A stretch of 6,254 bases of DNA from JBKBXU01 sp046313675. GTDB lineage: Bacteria > Bacteroidota > Bacteroidia > Cytophagales > Cytophagaceae. Positions 1-6,117 of the stretch are shown here, in pieces. Position numbers and translations under genes: made by a program. The notes beneath the pieces were generated by a model that was not told the origin of the DNA, made no database searches, and saw nothing but the letters and a program-made list of their open reading frames with translations. Within the stretch, counting starts at the first letter, position 1. Each line of letters starts with the position of its first letter. The stretch covers positions 1-6,254 of the forward strand of contig JBKBXU010000281.1 of assembly GCA_046313675.1 (NCBI GenBank), read 5' to 3'.

Positions 1-2
1 CC

Positions 3-410
3 AGGAAAGAACAGAAGGCAAAGGTTGAAGAGTTGTTGGAAGAATTTAGTCTCACACACGTAAGAAAGAATCTTGGTATGGTATTGTCCGGTGGAGAACG
101 AAGAAGGACCGAAATTGCCCGTGCGCTGGCTGTAGATCCTAAGTTTGTTCTTCTTGATGAGCCTTTTGCAGGAGTTGACCCCATCGCCGTTGAAGAAATT
201 CAGACCATTGTGGCTAAATTAAAAAATAAGAATATTGGTATATTAATTACCGATCATAATGTGAACGAAACCCTTTCCATCACAGATCGGGCATATCTAT
301 TGTTTGAAGGGAAAATCCTTAAATCAGGAACAGCGGAAGAACTTGCGGTAGATGAGCAGGTGAGACGGGTATACCTGGGAAAACATTTTGAATTAAAAAG
401 GAAGATTTAG
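3..410 (+). CDS. lptB: LPS export ABC transporter ATP-binding protein LptB (3' part only)
   Basis: This is the C-terminal ~135 residues of LptB, the cytoplasmic ATPase that, with LptF and LptG, extracts lipopolysaccharide from the inner membrane and drives it across the envelope. The frame is open from base 3, so the gene begins outside the window and has lost its Walker A region; the TTG at 33 is not the true start. Visible ABC motifs are the signature LSGGE (nt 84-98, followed by RRRTEIARAL), Walker B VLLDE (147-161) with D-loop GVDP (171-182), and the H-loop His in TDHNVNET (His codon 255-257). TDHNVNET and the C-terminal VRRVYLG are characteristic of LptB rather than of generic ABC ATPases; E. 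coli LptB carries nearly the same strings. The basic tail LKRKI extends slightly past the E. coli end. The stop shares one base with the next gene's GTG, indicating an operon and likely translational coupling. Confidence 0.95.
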   Translation, partial: RKEQKAKVEELLEEFSLTHVRKNLGMVLSGGERRRTEIARALAVDPKFVLLDEPFAGVDPIAVEEIQTIVAKLKNKNIGILITDHNVNETLSITDRAYLLFEGKILKSGTAEELAVDEQVRRVYLGKHFELKRKI

Positions 411-1924
411 TGGGTTTATTAAATTCTCTTATTACTTCTGCACTGAAGAAAAGGATTGCAGGAATTGAACATTATATTACACAACCATATGATGTACAGG
501 AAAAGATTTTTAAAAATCTTATTTCCGTCGCATCCAATACCGAGTGGGGTAGAAAACACCACTTTAGTGCAATTAAAAATCAACAGCAGTTTTCAGAGAA
601 TGTTCCTGTTTCCTCCTATGAGGAAATGTTTCCTTTCATCGAAAGGGTCATGAAGGGGGAACAGAATGTTTTGTGGCCTTCAAAAATAAAGTGGTTTGCC
701 AAATCTTCAGGTACCACAAATGCTAAAAGCAAGTTTATTCCCGTATCTAAGGAGTCGTTAAAAGAATGTCATTATAAGGGGGGGAAAGATCTTGTTAGCC
801 TGTATATGCATAATAACCCTGAAACCAAAATGTTTGATGGCCGAAGCCTAGCTATCGGTGGAGCCTTATATCCAAATATTGGCTATAAGGATACGTATTT
901 TGGCGATATTTCAGCAGTTATTATGGCCAACCTTCCTGTTTGGGCACAAGCTGTCAGGTCACCAAATCTAAAAGTGGCACTTATGGAAGAATGGGAAGAG
1001 AAAATTGAAAAAATAGCCGCCATTACCTCTGAAAAGAAGATCACCAATATCTCGGGCGTACCCACCTGGACAATGATTCTTTTGGATAAAATCCTTAAAA
1101 TGAAGGGTAAGCAAAATATGCATGAAGTGTGGCCGCATATGGAAGTATTCTTCCACGGAGCCGTTGCTTTCCATCCTTATAAAGATATTTTTAAAAGGTT
1201 CTTTCCGGATGGTATTCATTATATGGAGACGTATAATGCTTCTGAAGGTTTCTTTGGAATGAGTCAGGGCTTTAATTCTGACGAAATGCTTCTGATGTTG
1301 GATTATGGAATTTATTATGAGTTTATTCCATTTGAAGATATAGAAAGTGATAGTCCTAAGATACTGACCCTGTCAGAAGTTGAGGTCGGTAAAAACTACG
1401 CCCTGGTAATATCAACCAATGCAGGCCTTTGGAGATATAAGATTGGTGATACCGTTAGATTTACATCGGTAAAACCGTATAAAATAAAAATCTCCGGTAG
1501 AACCAAGCACTTTATAAATGCCTTTGGAGAAGAATTGATCATTGAAAATGCAGAAGAGGCGATAACAAAAGCTTGTAAGGCCACTTCTGCCGTAATGGTT
1601 AATTTCACCGCAGGCCCTACTATTCTGGAGGGACAACACAAGGGCAGGCATGAATGGGTGATCGAATTCTCGACTATGCCTTCTGATATGGCCAAATTTG
1701 GTGAGGTGCTTGATGATTCACTGAAATTAGTAAACTCCGATTATGAGGCCAAACGTTATAAAGATATGGCTTTACAGATGCCGAAAATCTATCCTGTTCC
1801 GGAGGGTACGTTTTATAATTGGATGAAGAAAAGAGGTAAACTTGGAGGGCAGAACAAAGTTCCCAGACTGTCCAACAACCGGGAATTTCTTGACGACATT
1901 TTAAAAGTAATTAATGGTGCATAA
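410..1924 (+). CDS. GH3-family (auxin-responsive-promoter-like) acyl-adenylate/amide synthetase
   Basis: This 504-residue protein is full length for the bacterial GH3 family. These are ANL-superfamily enzymes that, in plants, adenylate a carboxylic acid and transfer it to an amine, usually an amino acid. The three ATP-binding motifs are present: SSGTT at 99-103 (followed by NAKSKFIP), YNASEGF at 275-281, and YKIGDTVRF at 343-351. The hinge region ISGRTKHFINAFGEEL is at 361-376, and a Lys/Gly-rich C-terminal segment, GKLGGQNKVPRL, is at 476-487. No signal peptide or membrane span is visible, so it should be cytosolic. The GTG start overlaps the lptB stop by one base, has AAGGAAG just upstream, and gives the N-terminus MGLLNSLITSALKKR typical of these bacterial proteins. 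The acyl and amine substrates of bacterial GH3 proteins are largely unknown to me; linkage to lptB suggests an envelope or lipid role, but that is inference. No terminator is seen after it. Confidence 0.93.
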   Translation: MGLLNSLITSALKKRIAGIEHYITQPYDVQEKIFKNLISVASNTEWGRKHHFSAIKNQQQFSENVPVSSYEEMFPFIERVMKGEQNVLWPSKIKWFAKSSGTTNAKSKFIPVSKESLKECHYKGGKDLVSLYMHNNPETKMFDGRSLAIGGALYPNIGYKDTYFGDISAVIMANLPVWAQAVRSPNLKVALMEEWEEKIEKIAAITSEKKITNISGVPTWTMILLDKILKMKGKQNMHEVWPHMEVFFHGAVAFHPYKDIFKRFFPDGIHYMETYNASEGFFGMSQGFNSDEMLLMLDYGIYYEFIPFEDIESDSPKILTLSEVEVGKNYALVISTNAGLWRYKIGDTVRFTSVKPYKIKISGRTKHFINAFGEELIIENAEEAITKACKATSAVMVNFTAGPTILEGQHKGRHEWVIEFSTMPSDMAKFGEVLDDSLKLVNSDYEAKRYKDMALQMPKIYPVPEGTFYNWMKKRGKLGGQNKVPRLSNNREFLDDILKVINGA

Positions 1925-2049
1925 ATAGGATTATACTAAGAGGCGGAATGATTTTTTTTCGTCGATTATCTCTTGGCTTTATTTTTAATATACCCGCTTC
2001 TGATACGCACAAACGCATAAAAAATATTTTTGAGAAAATAAACTTAAAG

Positions 2050-2058
2050 ATATTCACA
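2050..2058 (+). promoter_or_regulatory. DnaA box, one mismatch (ATATTCACA)
   Basis: It matches TTATNCACA at eight of nine positions; only the first base differs. It lies 20 bp (about two helical turns) upstream of the exact box at 2070 and in the same orientation, which supports a real array rather than a chance match. Confidence 0.4.
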
Positions 2059-2069
2059 TTTGTCTCAAC

Positions 2070-2078
2070 TTATCCACA
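2070..2078 (+). promoter_or_regulatory. DnaA box, exact consensus (TTATCCACA)
   Basis: This is identical to the high-affinity R1/R4 boxes of E. coli oriC. It sits in non-coding DNA and faces the second exact copy at 2147-2155 on the other strand. Confidence 0.65.
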
Positions 2079-2079
2079 T

Positions 2080-2088
2080 TTATGCGCA
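2080..2088 (+). promoter_or_regulatory. DnaA box-like site, one mismatch (TTATGCGCA)
   Basis: It differs from TTATNCACA only at position 7 (G for A). It begins 10 bp after the exact box at 2070, one helical turn, in the same orientation. It also overlaps one of the TTTATGCG motif copies, so it may belong to that motif instead. Confidence 0.4.
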
Positions 2089-2118
2089 TTCCTATTGCTG
2101 TGTTTTGAAAATCAACAA

Positions 2119-2146
2119 GTTGTAATATTTTTTTATTTTATTTTTC
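2119..2146. other. AT-rich stretch, candidate DNA unwinding element
   Basis: Of the 26 bases from 2121 to 2146, 24 are A or T, mostly long T-runs on the + strand. The stretch sits directly beside the minus-strand exact DnaA box, where an origin's unwinding element would be expected. A second A/T-rich stretch, about 2017-2054, lies on the other side of the forward boxes and could serve instead. Confidence 0.4.
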
Positions 2147-2155
2147 TGTGGATAA
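2147..2155 (-). promoter_or_regulatory. DnaA box, exact consensus on the minus strand (TGTGGATAA on +)
   Basis: This is the exact reverse complement of TTATCCACA, 68 bp from the end of the forward exact copy. The convergent pair encloses the A/T-rich stretch at 2119-2146. Confidence 0.65.
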
Positions 2156-2256
2156 ACGCAGCCTGATTTTTTGTCTTTATAAAAACAAGCTTTATGCGTT
2201 AAAAATAGCCATTGCAGCGGAAAAACTTATATTAACACTTTTAAGGAGAAATTGTT

Positions 2257-2264
2257 TATGTTTG
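2257..2264 (+). promoter_or_regulatory. Possible Bacteroidota -7 promoter element (TATGTTTG)
   Basis: This is an exact match to the Bacteroidota primary-sigma -7 element TAnnTTTG, placed about 70 bp upstream of the flavoenzyme start at 2333. No convincing -33 TTTG/TTG element lies at the expected 17-23 bp upstream, so this is only a candidate for the promoter of the 2333-4001 transcription unit. Confidence 0.3.
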
Positions 2265-2332
2265 GGAAAGACATTTTACTAATGAATGTTTAAAGATTTA
2301 AAGTTGAGCTCAGGTTTTAACAATGAATAAAT

Positions 2333-3274
2333 ATGAATAGAATTTCCGATTTGTTTCATATAAGCTATCCAATCATTCAAGCAGGTATGGTCTGGTGTTC
2401 CGGATGGGAGTTAGCGGCTGCTGTCAGCAATGCCGGTGGTCTGGGGCTTATTGGTTCGGGGTCCATGTACCCGGAGGTACTTAGGCAACATATCAGAAAG
2501 TGCCGTAATGCAACGACAAAACCATTTGGCGTCAATGTTCCCTTAATCTATCCGGATATAGAGCAGCATATGGAGGTAATCATGGACGAGGGGGTTAAGA
2601 TTGTATTCACCTCTGCCGGTAATCCTACAACCTGGACAGATATTTTAAAGGAAAAAGGCATAACCGTGGTTCACGTTGTGTCGAGTGCTAAATTTGCGCT
2701 AAAAGCCCAGGCAGCAGGTGTTGATGCTATAGTTGGAGAAGGTTTTGAAGCCGGTGGGCATAATGGCAGAGAAGAAACCACCACTTTTTGCTTGATCCCA
2801 ATGCTTAAAGAAGTAATTAGTATACCCATTATTGCTGCCGGAGGAATAGGGAATGGCCGGGGAGTGCTTGCCGCCTTTGCTTTAGGTGCCGATGGAGTAC
2901 AAATTGGAAGCCGTTTTGTGGCCAGTGAGGAATCTTCCGCACACGGTAGCTTTAAGAAGAAAGTGGTCGAGGCCGGAGAAGGTGAAACCGCATTAACCCT
3001 TAAAAGTGTCACACCGGTACGGCTAATAAAAAATAAATTTTACGAATCTGTCAGAACCGCTGAGACGAAAGGCGCCAATGTGGAAGAGCTTAGGATGCTT
3101 CTGGGCAAAGGACGTGCAAAGCTCGGTATGTTTGAAGGAAACCTGGATGAAGGCGAATTGGAGATCGGACAGGTGTCTGCTTTTATCCGTGAGGTAAAAC
3201 CTGCTGGTGAAATTGTTAAGGAAATTTGGGACGAGTACCTAAGTCTGAAGCGTTCTTTTTGCAAAGATTCTTAA
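2333..3274 (+). CDS. Nitronate monooxygenase / FabK-like FMN-dependent flavoenzyme
   Basis: This 313-residue TIM-barrel flavoprotein belongs to the nitronate monooxygenase (2-nitropropane dioxygenase) / enoyl-ACP reductase II family. Family members either oxidise toxic alkyl nitronates such as propionate 3-nitronate, or, as FabK, reduce enoyl-ACP in fatty-acid synthesis. Seen in the sequence are an N-terminal PIIQAGM (13-19), SNAGGLGLIG (32-41), the active-site GFEAGGHNG (137-145) with the conserved His143, and the FMN-phosphate segments AAGGIGNGRG (168-177) and GADGVQIGSRF (185-195). No signal peptide or membrane span is visible, so it is cytosolic. The length fits either subfamily and I cannot separate them by eye; the EAGGH motif occurs in both. 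The ATG at 2333 places the PIIQAGM strand at the expected distance from the N-terminus. The next gene starts 10 bp after the stop, suggesting co-transcription. Confidence 0.9.
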   Translation: MNRISDLFHISYPIIQAGMVWCSGWELAAAVSNAGGLGLIGSGSMYPEVLRQHIRKCRNATTKPFGVNVPLIYPDIEQHMEVIMDEGVKIVFTSAGNPTTWTDILKEKGITVVHVVSSAKFALKAQAAGVDAIVGEGFEAGGHNGREETTTFCLIPMLKEVISIPIIAAGGIGNGRGVLAAFALGADGVQIGSRFVASEESSAHGSFKKKVVEAGEGETALTLKSVTPVRLIKNKFYESVRTAETKGANVEELRMLLGKGRAKLGMFEGNLDEGELEIGQVSAFIREVKPAGEIVKEIWDEYLSLKRSFCKDS

Positions 3275-3284
3275 TATTAACCGG

Positions 3285-4001
3285 ATGCTTCTTACTGCAG
3301 AAAAATTAATCGATGACCTGAATCAACATGCCAATGTTGACAGAGCCTCTGTAATGGTTCGTTTTTTTAAAACAGGGAAAGGCGAGTATGGAGAAGGGGA
3401 TGTGTTTATTGGAGTATCTGTTCCTGTGGTAAAAAAAATTGCGAAGGCCTACGCAAGAGCCGTTTCTCTTTCAGAGACAAAAAAGTTATTACAACATTCC
3501 ATCCATGAGATTAGATTGGCGGGTACATTTATTTTGGTTTTTAAGTTTGAAAAAGCGAATAATGATTCAGAAAAAAAGGAAATTGTAGATTTTTACCTTG
3601 ACAATATTCATGCATTTAACAATTGGGATCTCATTGACGCCTCTGCTCATAAGATATTAGGGGTTTATTGGGTAGACAAATCAAAAGATACCTTATATGC
3701 ACTTGCGAACTCTGGTGATCTTTGGAAACAGCGGATAGCAATTATGGCTACATTCTATGATATAAAAAGGGGTGAATTTAAACATACCCTCGGTATTGCG
3801 GAAATTTTGTTGCATCATCCGCACGACCTGATACACAAGGCTGTTGGGTGGATGCTTAGAGAAGTTGGGAAAAAAAATCTAGATGTGGAATTGGATTTCC
3901 TGATGAAGCATTATAGATCTATGCCCAGAACTATGCTGCGGTATGCCATTGAAAAATTTGATCCGGAACTTAGGCTTCGATTTTTAAAAGGTTTGGTGTA
4001 A
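3285..4001 (+). CDS. AlkD-type DNA alkylation repair protein (HEAT-like DNA glycosylase)
   Basis: This 238-residue protein matches the AlkD/AlkC HEAT-repeat superfamily, in which AlkD removes positively charged N3-/N7-alkylpurines from DNA without flipping the base. The residues that hold the lesion in Bacillus cereus AlkD (W109, D113, R148, W187) have likely counterparts here: W114 and D118 in NNWDLIDAS, R150 in DLWKQRIAIM, and W189 in HKAVGWMLREVGKKN. The W-to-D and R-to-W spacings are the same as in the Bacillus enzyme. The sequence is all-helical in character, with an N-terminal GVSVPVVKKIAK helix (43-54), and shows no export signal. The start at 3285 follows the flavoenzyme stop by 10 bp with no clear Shine-Dalgarno sequence, which is normal in Bacteroidota. 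Conservation of the pocket residues suggests an active glycosylase; activity itself is inferred. Confidence 0.92.
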   Translation: MLLTAEKLIDDLNQHANVDRASVMVRFFKTGKGEYGEGDVFIGVSVPVVKKIAKAYARAVSLSETKKLLQHSIHEIRLAGTFILVFKFEKANNDSEKKEIVDFYLDNIHAFNNWDLIDASAHKILGVYWVDKSKDTLYALANSGDLWKQRIAIMATFYDIKRGEFKHTLGIAEILLHHPHDLIHKAVGWMLREVGKKNLDVELDFLMKHYRSMPRTMLRYAIEKFDPELRLRFLKGLV

Positions 4002-4048
4002 GATCAGGCTATTGGAAGCTTCTAAATTTCATTTTTTACCAAAAACTA

Positions 4049-4080
4049 TGCCTGCACAAAATTCTCATTTCGTACAGGCA
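4049..4080 (-). terminator. Hairpin terminator between convergent genes, best oriented for the minus-strand oxidoreductase
   Basis: TGCCTG (4049-4054) pairs with CAGGCA (4075-4080); two further inner pairs, AC/GT, follow a single mismatch. Read on the minus strand, the stem is followed by TAGTTTTTGG, giving a T-run four bases after it. On the + strand the nearest T-rich tract is about 15-30 bases further on, so termination of the + strand operon here would be weaker. It lies 25 bp past the oxidoreductase stop codon. Confidence 0.5.
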
Positions 4081-4104
4081 CACATAGCTTAGCTTATAAT
4101 GATT

Positions 4105-5640
4105 TTATTTTTTATTGTTTGCTCTTGACTTGACCTTTGCGTCAGGTAATTTTTTCTTTTCCAATCCTTTTACTGCCGGGCCGCATAGAACCTCACCTTT
4201 AGGCGTAAAACGGCTCCCATGGCAAGGGCAGTCCCAGGATGTTTCTGCATTATTCCATTGTACAAAACATTTCAGGTGCGTACAAACCGGCGACACAGCA
4301 TTGAGATTCCCTGATTCATCTTTGCAAACTGCCATCTTTTCTCCATCTATTTCAAGTATTTTTCCTTCACCTTCCCCAAGGTTATTTAATTCATCTCCAT
4401 CGGAAGCTATTCGGTCAACTATGAAGTGCTTAGCCGCATCGGCATTTTCCCTGATGAAGTCATAGGCAGAAGCTGCCGGAGTAAAACGTATGGCATCGTA
4501 TGCGTATAACCATGGATGTTCCTTTCCGTTGATGAGATCAGAGAGAATTATGGCTGCGATGGTTCCGTAAACCAAACCATCCCCTGAAAATCCTGTGGCG
4601 ACAAATGCCTTCCTTGAGAATGGACTTTTCCCAATATATGGCAGTCCATCTGCAGGCTCGTAATACTGCGAAGACCATTTGTACTCTATAGATTTTACAT
4701 CAAAGTGCTCACGCAGGTATTTTTCCAGTGCGTCATATCGTTTCGTTGAATCTTCTTCACTTCCTGTTTTATGATCTTTACCCCCTATCACTACGTAATT
4801 ATCACCGTCATGTGAATAATAGCGTGTATAGTAATAAGGCTCTGCCGTGTCCCAAAATAAGCCTTCCGGGTGTTTTTTCTTTAGTTTTCCTACGACCATA
4901 TAGCTTCGGTAAGGTGCGGCTACCGTTTGCAGGACATTAAAAAAGATCGGTAGGTGTGTGGCAAGTACAATTTTGGTAGCCTTTACCTGCCCCTTATCGG
5001 TAGACACAATAAAGTAATCATCTTTTTCTTCAATATGAATGACTCTGGAGTTTTCATATATAGTTCCATTCTTTTTATCTATTGCTTCGGCAAGTCCATT
5101 CAGGTACGATTGAGCATTGAATTGTGCCTGGTTTTCAAATTTTATTGCCTTATACGTTTCGAAAGGTAAAGGAGCATGGTCTTGTAAGGAGACATTCAAT
5201 TTGGTTTTCTGAAGATGCTGAAATTCTTCTTCTATATTCTGTATATCTTCCGGGATCTCGGTATAATAATATCCCGGAACACGTTTGAATTCACACTCAA
5301 TGTTTTCTTTTCTGATAACATCTTCCATGTATTGTATCCCCTCAAGCCGGGACTCTGCCACCATTTGCATGACTTCAGTATCAAAATCCTCGTAAAGAGT
5401 TTTGTATTTTGTATCTATATCAGTGGTAAGATGGCAGCTAGACTGGCCTGTGGTACCGCTGCCGATTTTTGAAGCTTCTAAAACAACGACCTCTTTACCT
5501 GACTCTGATAGTCTGTATGCGGTAGTAAGCCCGGTGATTCCTCCGCCTATGACGACTACATCACATTTTTTTTCGCCATTTAAAGAATGGTAATTTTTTC
5601 CCTTGGTTCCCTTGGCCTGCCATAATGAATTATTTTCCAT
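4105..5640 (-). CDS. FAD-dependent oxidoreductase with C-terminal Rieske [2Fe-2S] domain (YhfW-like)
   Basis: This is a 511-residue two-domain protein. Residues ~25-400 form a DAO/glycine-oxidase-type FAD enzyme: the dinucleotide-binding motif VVVIGGGITGLTTAYRL is at 28-44, the ribose-binding acidic residue E55 ends the second strand, and a C-terminal FAD segment, VATGFSGDGLVYGT, is at 347-360. Residues ~425-500 form a Rieske domain: CTHLKC (453-458) and CPCHGS (471-476). Cluster ligands should be C453, H455, C471 and H474, while C458 and C473 are placed for the disulfide seen in cytochrome bc-type, high-potential Rieske proteins; CGPA (486-489) fits the proline loop. No Tat or Sec signal is present, so it is probably cytosolic. 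The length agrees with B. subtilis YhfW (about 509 aa, function unknown). Substrate and electron partner are not known. The start at 5640 has a strong Shine-Dalgarno sequence. It is convergent with the AlkD gene and divergent from the VOC gene. Confidence 0.93.
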   Translation of the reverse strand: MENNSLWQAKGTKGKNYHSLNGEKKCDVVVIGGGITGLTTAYRLSESGKEVVVLEASKIGSGTTGQSSCHLTTDIDTKYKTLYEDFDTEVMQMVAESRLEGIQYMEDVIRKENIECEFKRVPGYYYTEIPEDIQNIEEEFQHLQKTKLNVSLQDHAPLPFETYKAIKFENQAQFNAQSYLNGLAEAIDKKNGTIYENSRVIHIEEKDDYFIVSTDKGQVKATKIVLATHLPIFFNVLQTVAAPYRSYMVVGKLKKKHPEGLFWDTAEPYYYTRYYSHDGDNYVVIGGKDHKTGSEEDSTKRYDALEKYLREHFDVKSIEYKWSSQYYEPADGLPYIGKSPFSRKAFVATGFSGDGLVYGTIAAIILSDLINGKEHPWLYAYDAIRFTPAASAYDFIRENADAAKHFIVDRIASDGDELNNLGEGEGKILEIDGEKMAVCKDESGNLNAVSPVCTHLKCFVQWNNAETSWDCPCHGSRFTPKGEVLCGPAVKGLEKKKLPDAKVKSRANNKK

Positions 5641-5651
5641 ATCATCTCCTT
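5641..5651 (-). promoter_or_regulatory. Extended Shine-Dalgarno sequence of the FAD/Rieske gene
   Basis: Read on the minus strand this is AAGGAGATGAT directly before the ATG. It matches the full anti-Shine-Dalgarno complement AAGGAGGTGAT at ten of eleven positions, with good spacing. It fixes the start at 5640 and stands out because the other starts in this window have little or no such sequence. Confidence 0.65.
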
Positions 5652-5706
5652 TTCCTTCACCCTTTATTTTTTAACATTGGCTTGACTTAAATTGTTAAAT
5701 TGAGGT

Positions 5707-6093
5707 ATGATAAAACAGATAAAAGAGACCTGCCTGTATGTGAAAGATCTGGATAGGACACAGGAGTTTTATGAAGAAATACTTGGGCTCCCTCTTATAA
5801 ATCGATCAGGAGACCGCCATGTTTTTTTTCATGCCGGAAGTTCTGTCCTATTATGTTTTAATCCGGAACTTACCAAAATTGACCAGGAATTACCCCCACA
5901 TTTTGCTTACGGTAAAATGCATCTTGCCTTTGAAGTTAGTTCGGATGATTATGCTGCCTGGAAGAAAAAACTAGAGGCAGCCAATATTGAGATCACAATG
6001 GAAACAGATTGGAAGAACAACCTGAAGTCTTTTTATTTTGAAGATCCGGATGGCCATGTGCTCGAAATAGTTATGGAAGGAATTTGGGGATAA
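5707..6093 (+). CDS. VOC-superfamily (glyoxalase/bleomycin resistance/dioxygenase) protein
   Basis: This 128-residue single VOC-fold protein has two beta-alpha-beta-beta-beta modules: LYVKDLDRTQEFYEEILGL (about 10-28) and HLAFEVSSDDYAAWKKKLE (about 72-90), ending in FEDPDGHVLEIV (111-122). Likely metal ligands are E7 (where many members have His), H72 and E120. A metal-binding active site is therefore plausible, either as a homodimer or as a small resistance/detoxification enzyme. Family members include glyoxalase I, FosA/FosX and extradiol dioxygenases; the sequence alone does not tell which. There is no signal peptide. The ATG at 5707 gives the canonical short lead into the first strand; GAGG lies just before it but too close to be a good ribosome site. 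It shares a 66-bp divergent promoter region with the FAD/Rieske gene and is followed by two hairpin terminators, so it is probably monocistronic. Confidence 0.9.
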   Translation: MIKQIKETCLYVKDLDRTQEFYEEILGLPLINRSGDRHVFFHAGSSVLLCFNPELTKIDQELPPHFAYGKMHLAFEVSSDDYAAWKKKLEAANIEITMETDWKNNLKSFYFEDPDGHVLEIVMEGIWG

Positions 6094-6117
6094 AATTTAT
6101 CATAGGGCGCGCTGAAA

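Larger units (their letters stand above)
2012..2200. repeat. Perfect 10-bp inverted repeat flanking the DnaA-box cluster
   Basis: AACGCATAAA at 2012-2021 is the exact reverse complement of TTTATGCGTT at 2191-2200. A related TTTATGCGCA lies at 2079-2088, and the core AAACGCA recurs at 2011-2017 and 2154-2160. The arms are about 170 bp apart, too far for an ordinary terminator hairpin. The symmetry around the DnaA boxes suggests sites for an origin- or promoter-binding protein, although none is known to me with this consensus. Confidence 0.5.
1925..2332. other. 408-bp AT-rich intergenic region without a credible gene; candidate replication origin (oriC) in its centre
   Basis: The region contains a clustered set of DnaA-box sequences between 2050 and 2155: two exact TTATCCACA copies in convergent orientation and two one-mismatch copies, plus a weaker one at 2003-2011. 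A very A/T-rich stretch at 2119-2146 lies between the two exact boxes and resembles a DNA unwinding element. A perfect 10-bp inverted repeat (2012-2021 and 2191-2200) brackets the cluster. A given 9-mer is expected on either strand only about once in 131 kb at even base composition, so two exact copies within 86 bp of non-coding DNA are unlikely by chance. DnaA box clusters plus an AT-rich element are the hallmark of bacterial oriC. dnaA itself is not in the window. Alternatives are a DnaA-titration site or a DnaA-regulated promoter for the downstream gene. A 72-codon open frame at 1948-2166 runs through the boxes and looks like a chance product of T-rich DNA. Confidence 0.5.

Noticed and set aside
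33..35. TTG as the start of the first gene
   Set aside because: The frame stays open to base 3 with LptB-like sequence (RKEQKAKVEELLEEFS), and LptB needs an upstream Walker A region, so the gene simply enters from outside the window.
1948..2166. 72-codon open frame on the + strand in the intergenic region
   Set aside because: Its product is Phe/Ile-rich low-complexity sequence dictated by T-runs, it resembles no family I know, and it runs through the DnaA boxes and inverted repeats.
2671..3012. Long minus-strand open frame inside the flavoenzyme gene
   Set aside because: It lies antisense to a clear family member, and its Ser/Pro/Ala-rich product is a typical codon shadow.
4015..4022. GAAGCTTC palindrome just after the AlkD gene as a terminator
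   Set aside because: It is an eight-base palindrome with no loop, so it cannot form a terminator hairpin.
4115..5593. Several + strand open frames opposite the FAD/Rieske gene
   Set aside because: All are antisense to conserved FAD and Rieske motifs and show no recognisable domain.
5682..5711. TTGACT, 18-bp spacer, TATGAT resembling an E. coli sigma-70 promoter
   Set aside because: The -10 hexamer would overlap the VOC start codon, leaving no usable leader, and Bacteroidota sigma factors use a different consensus.
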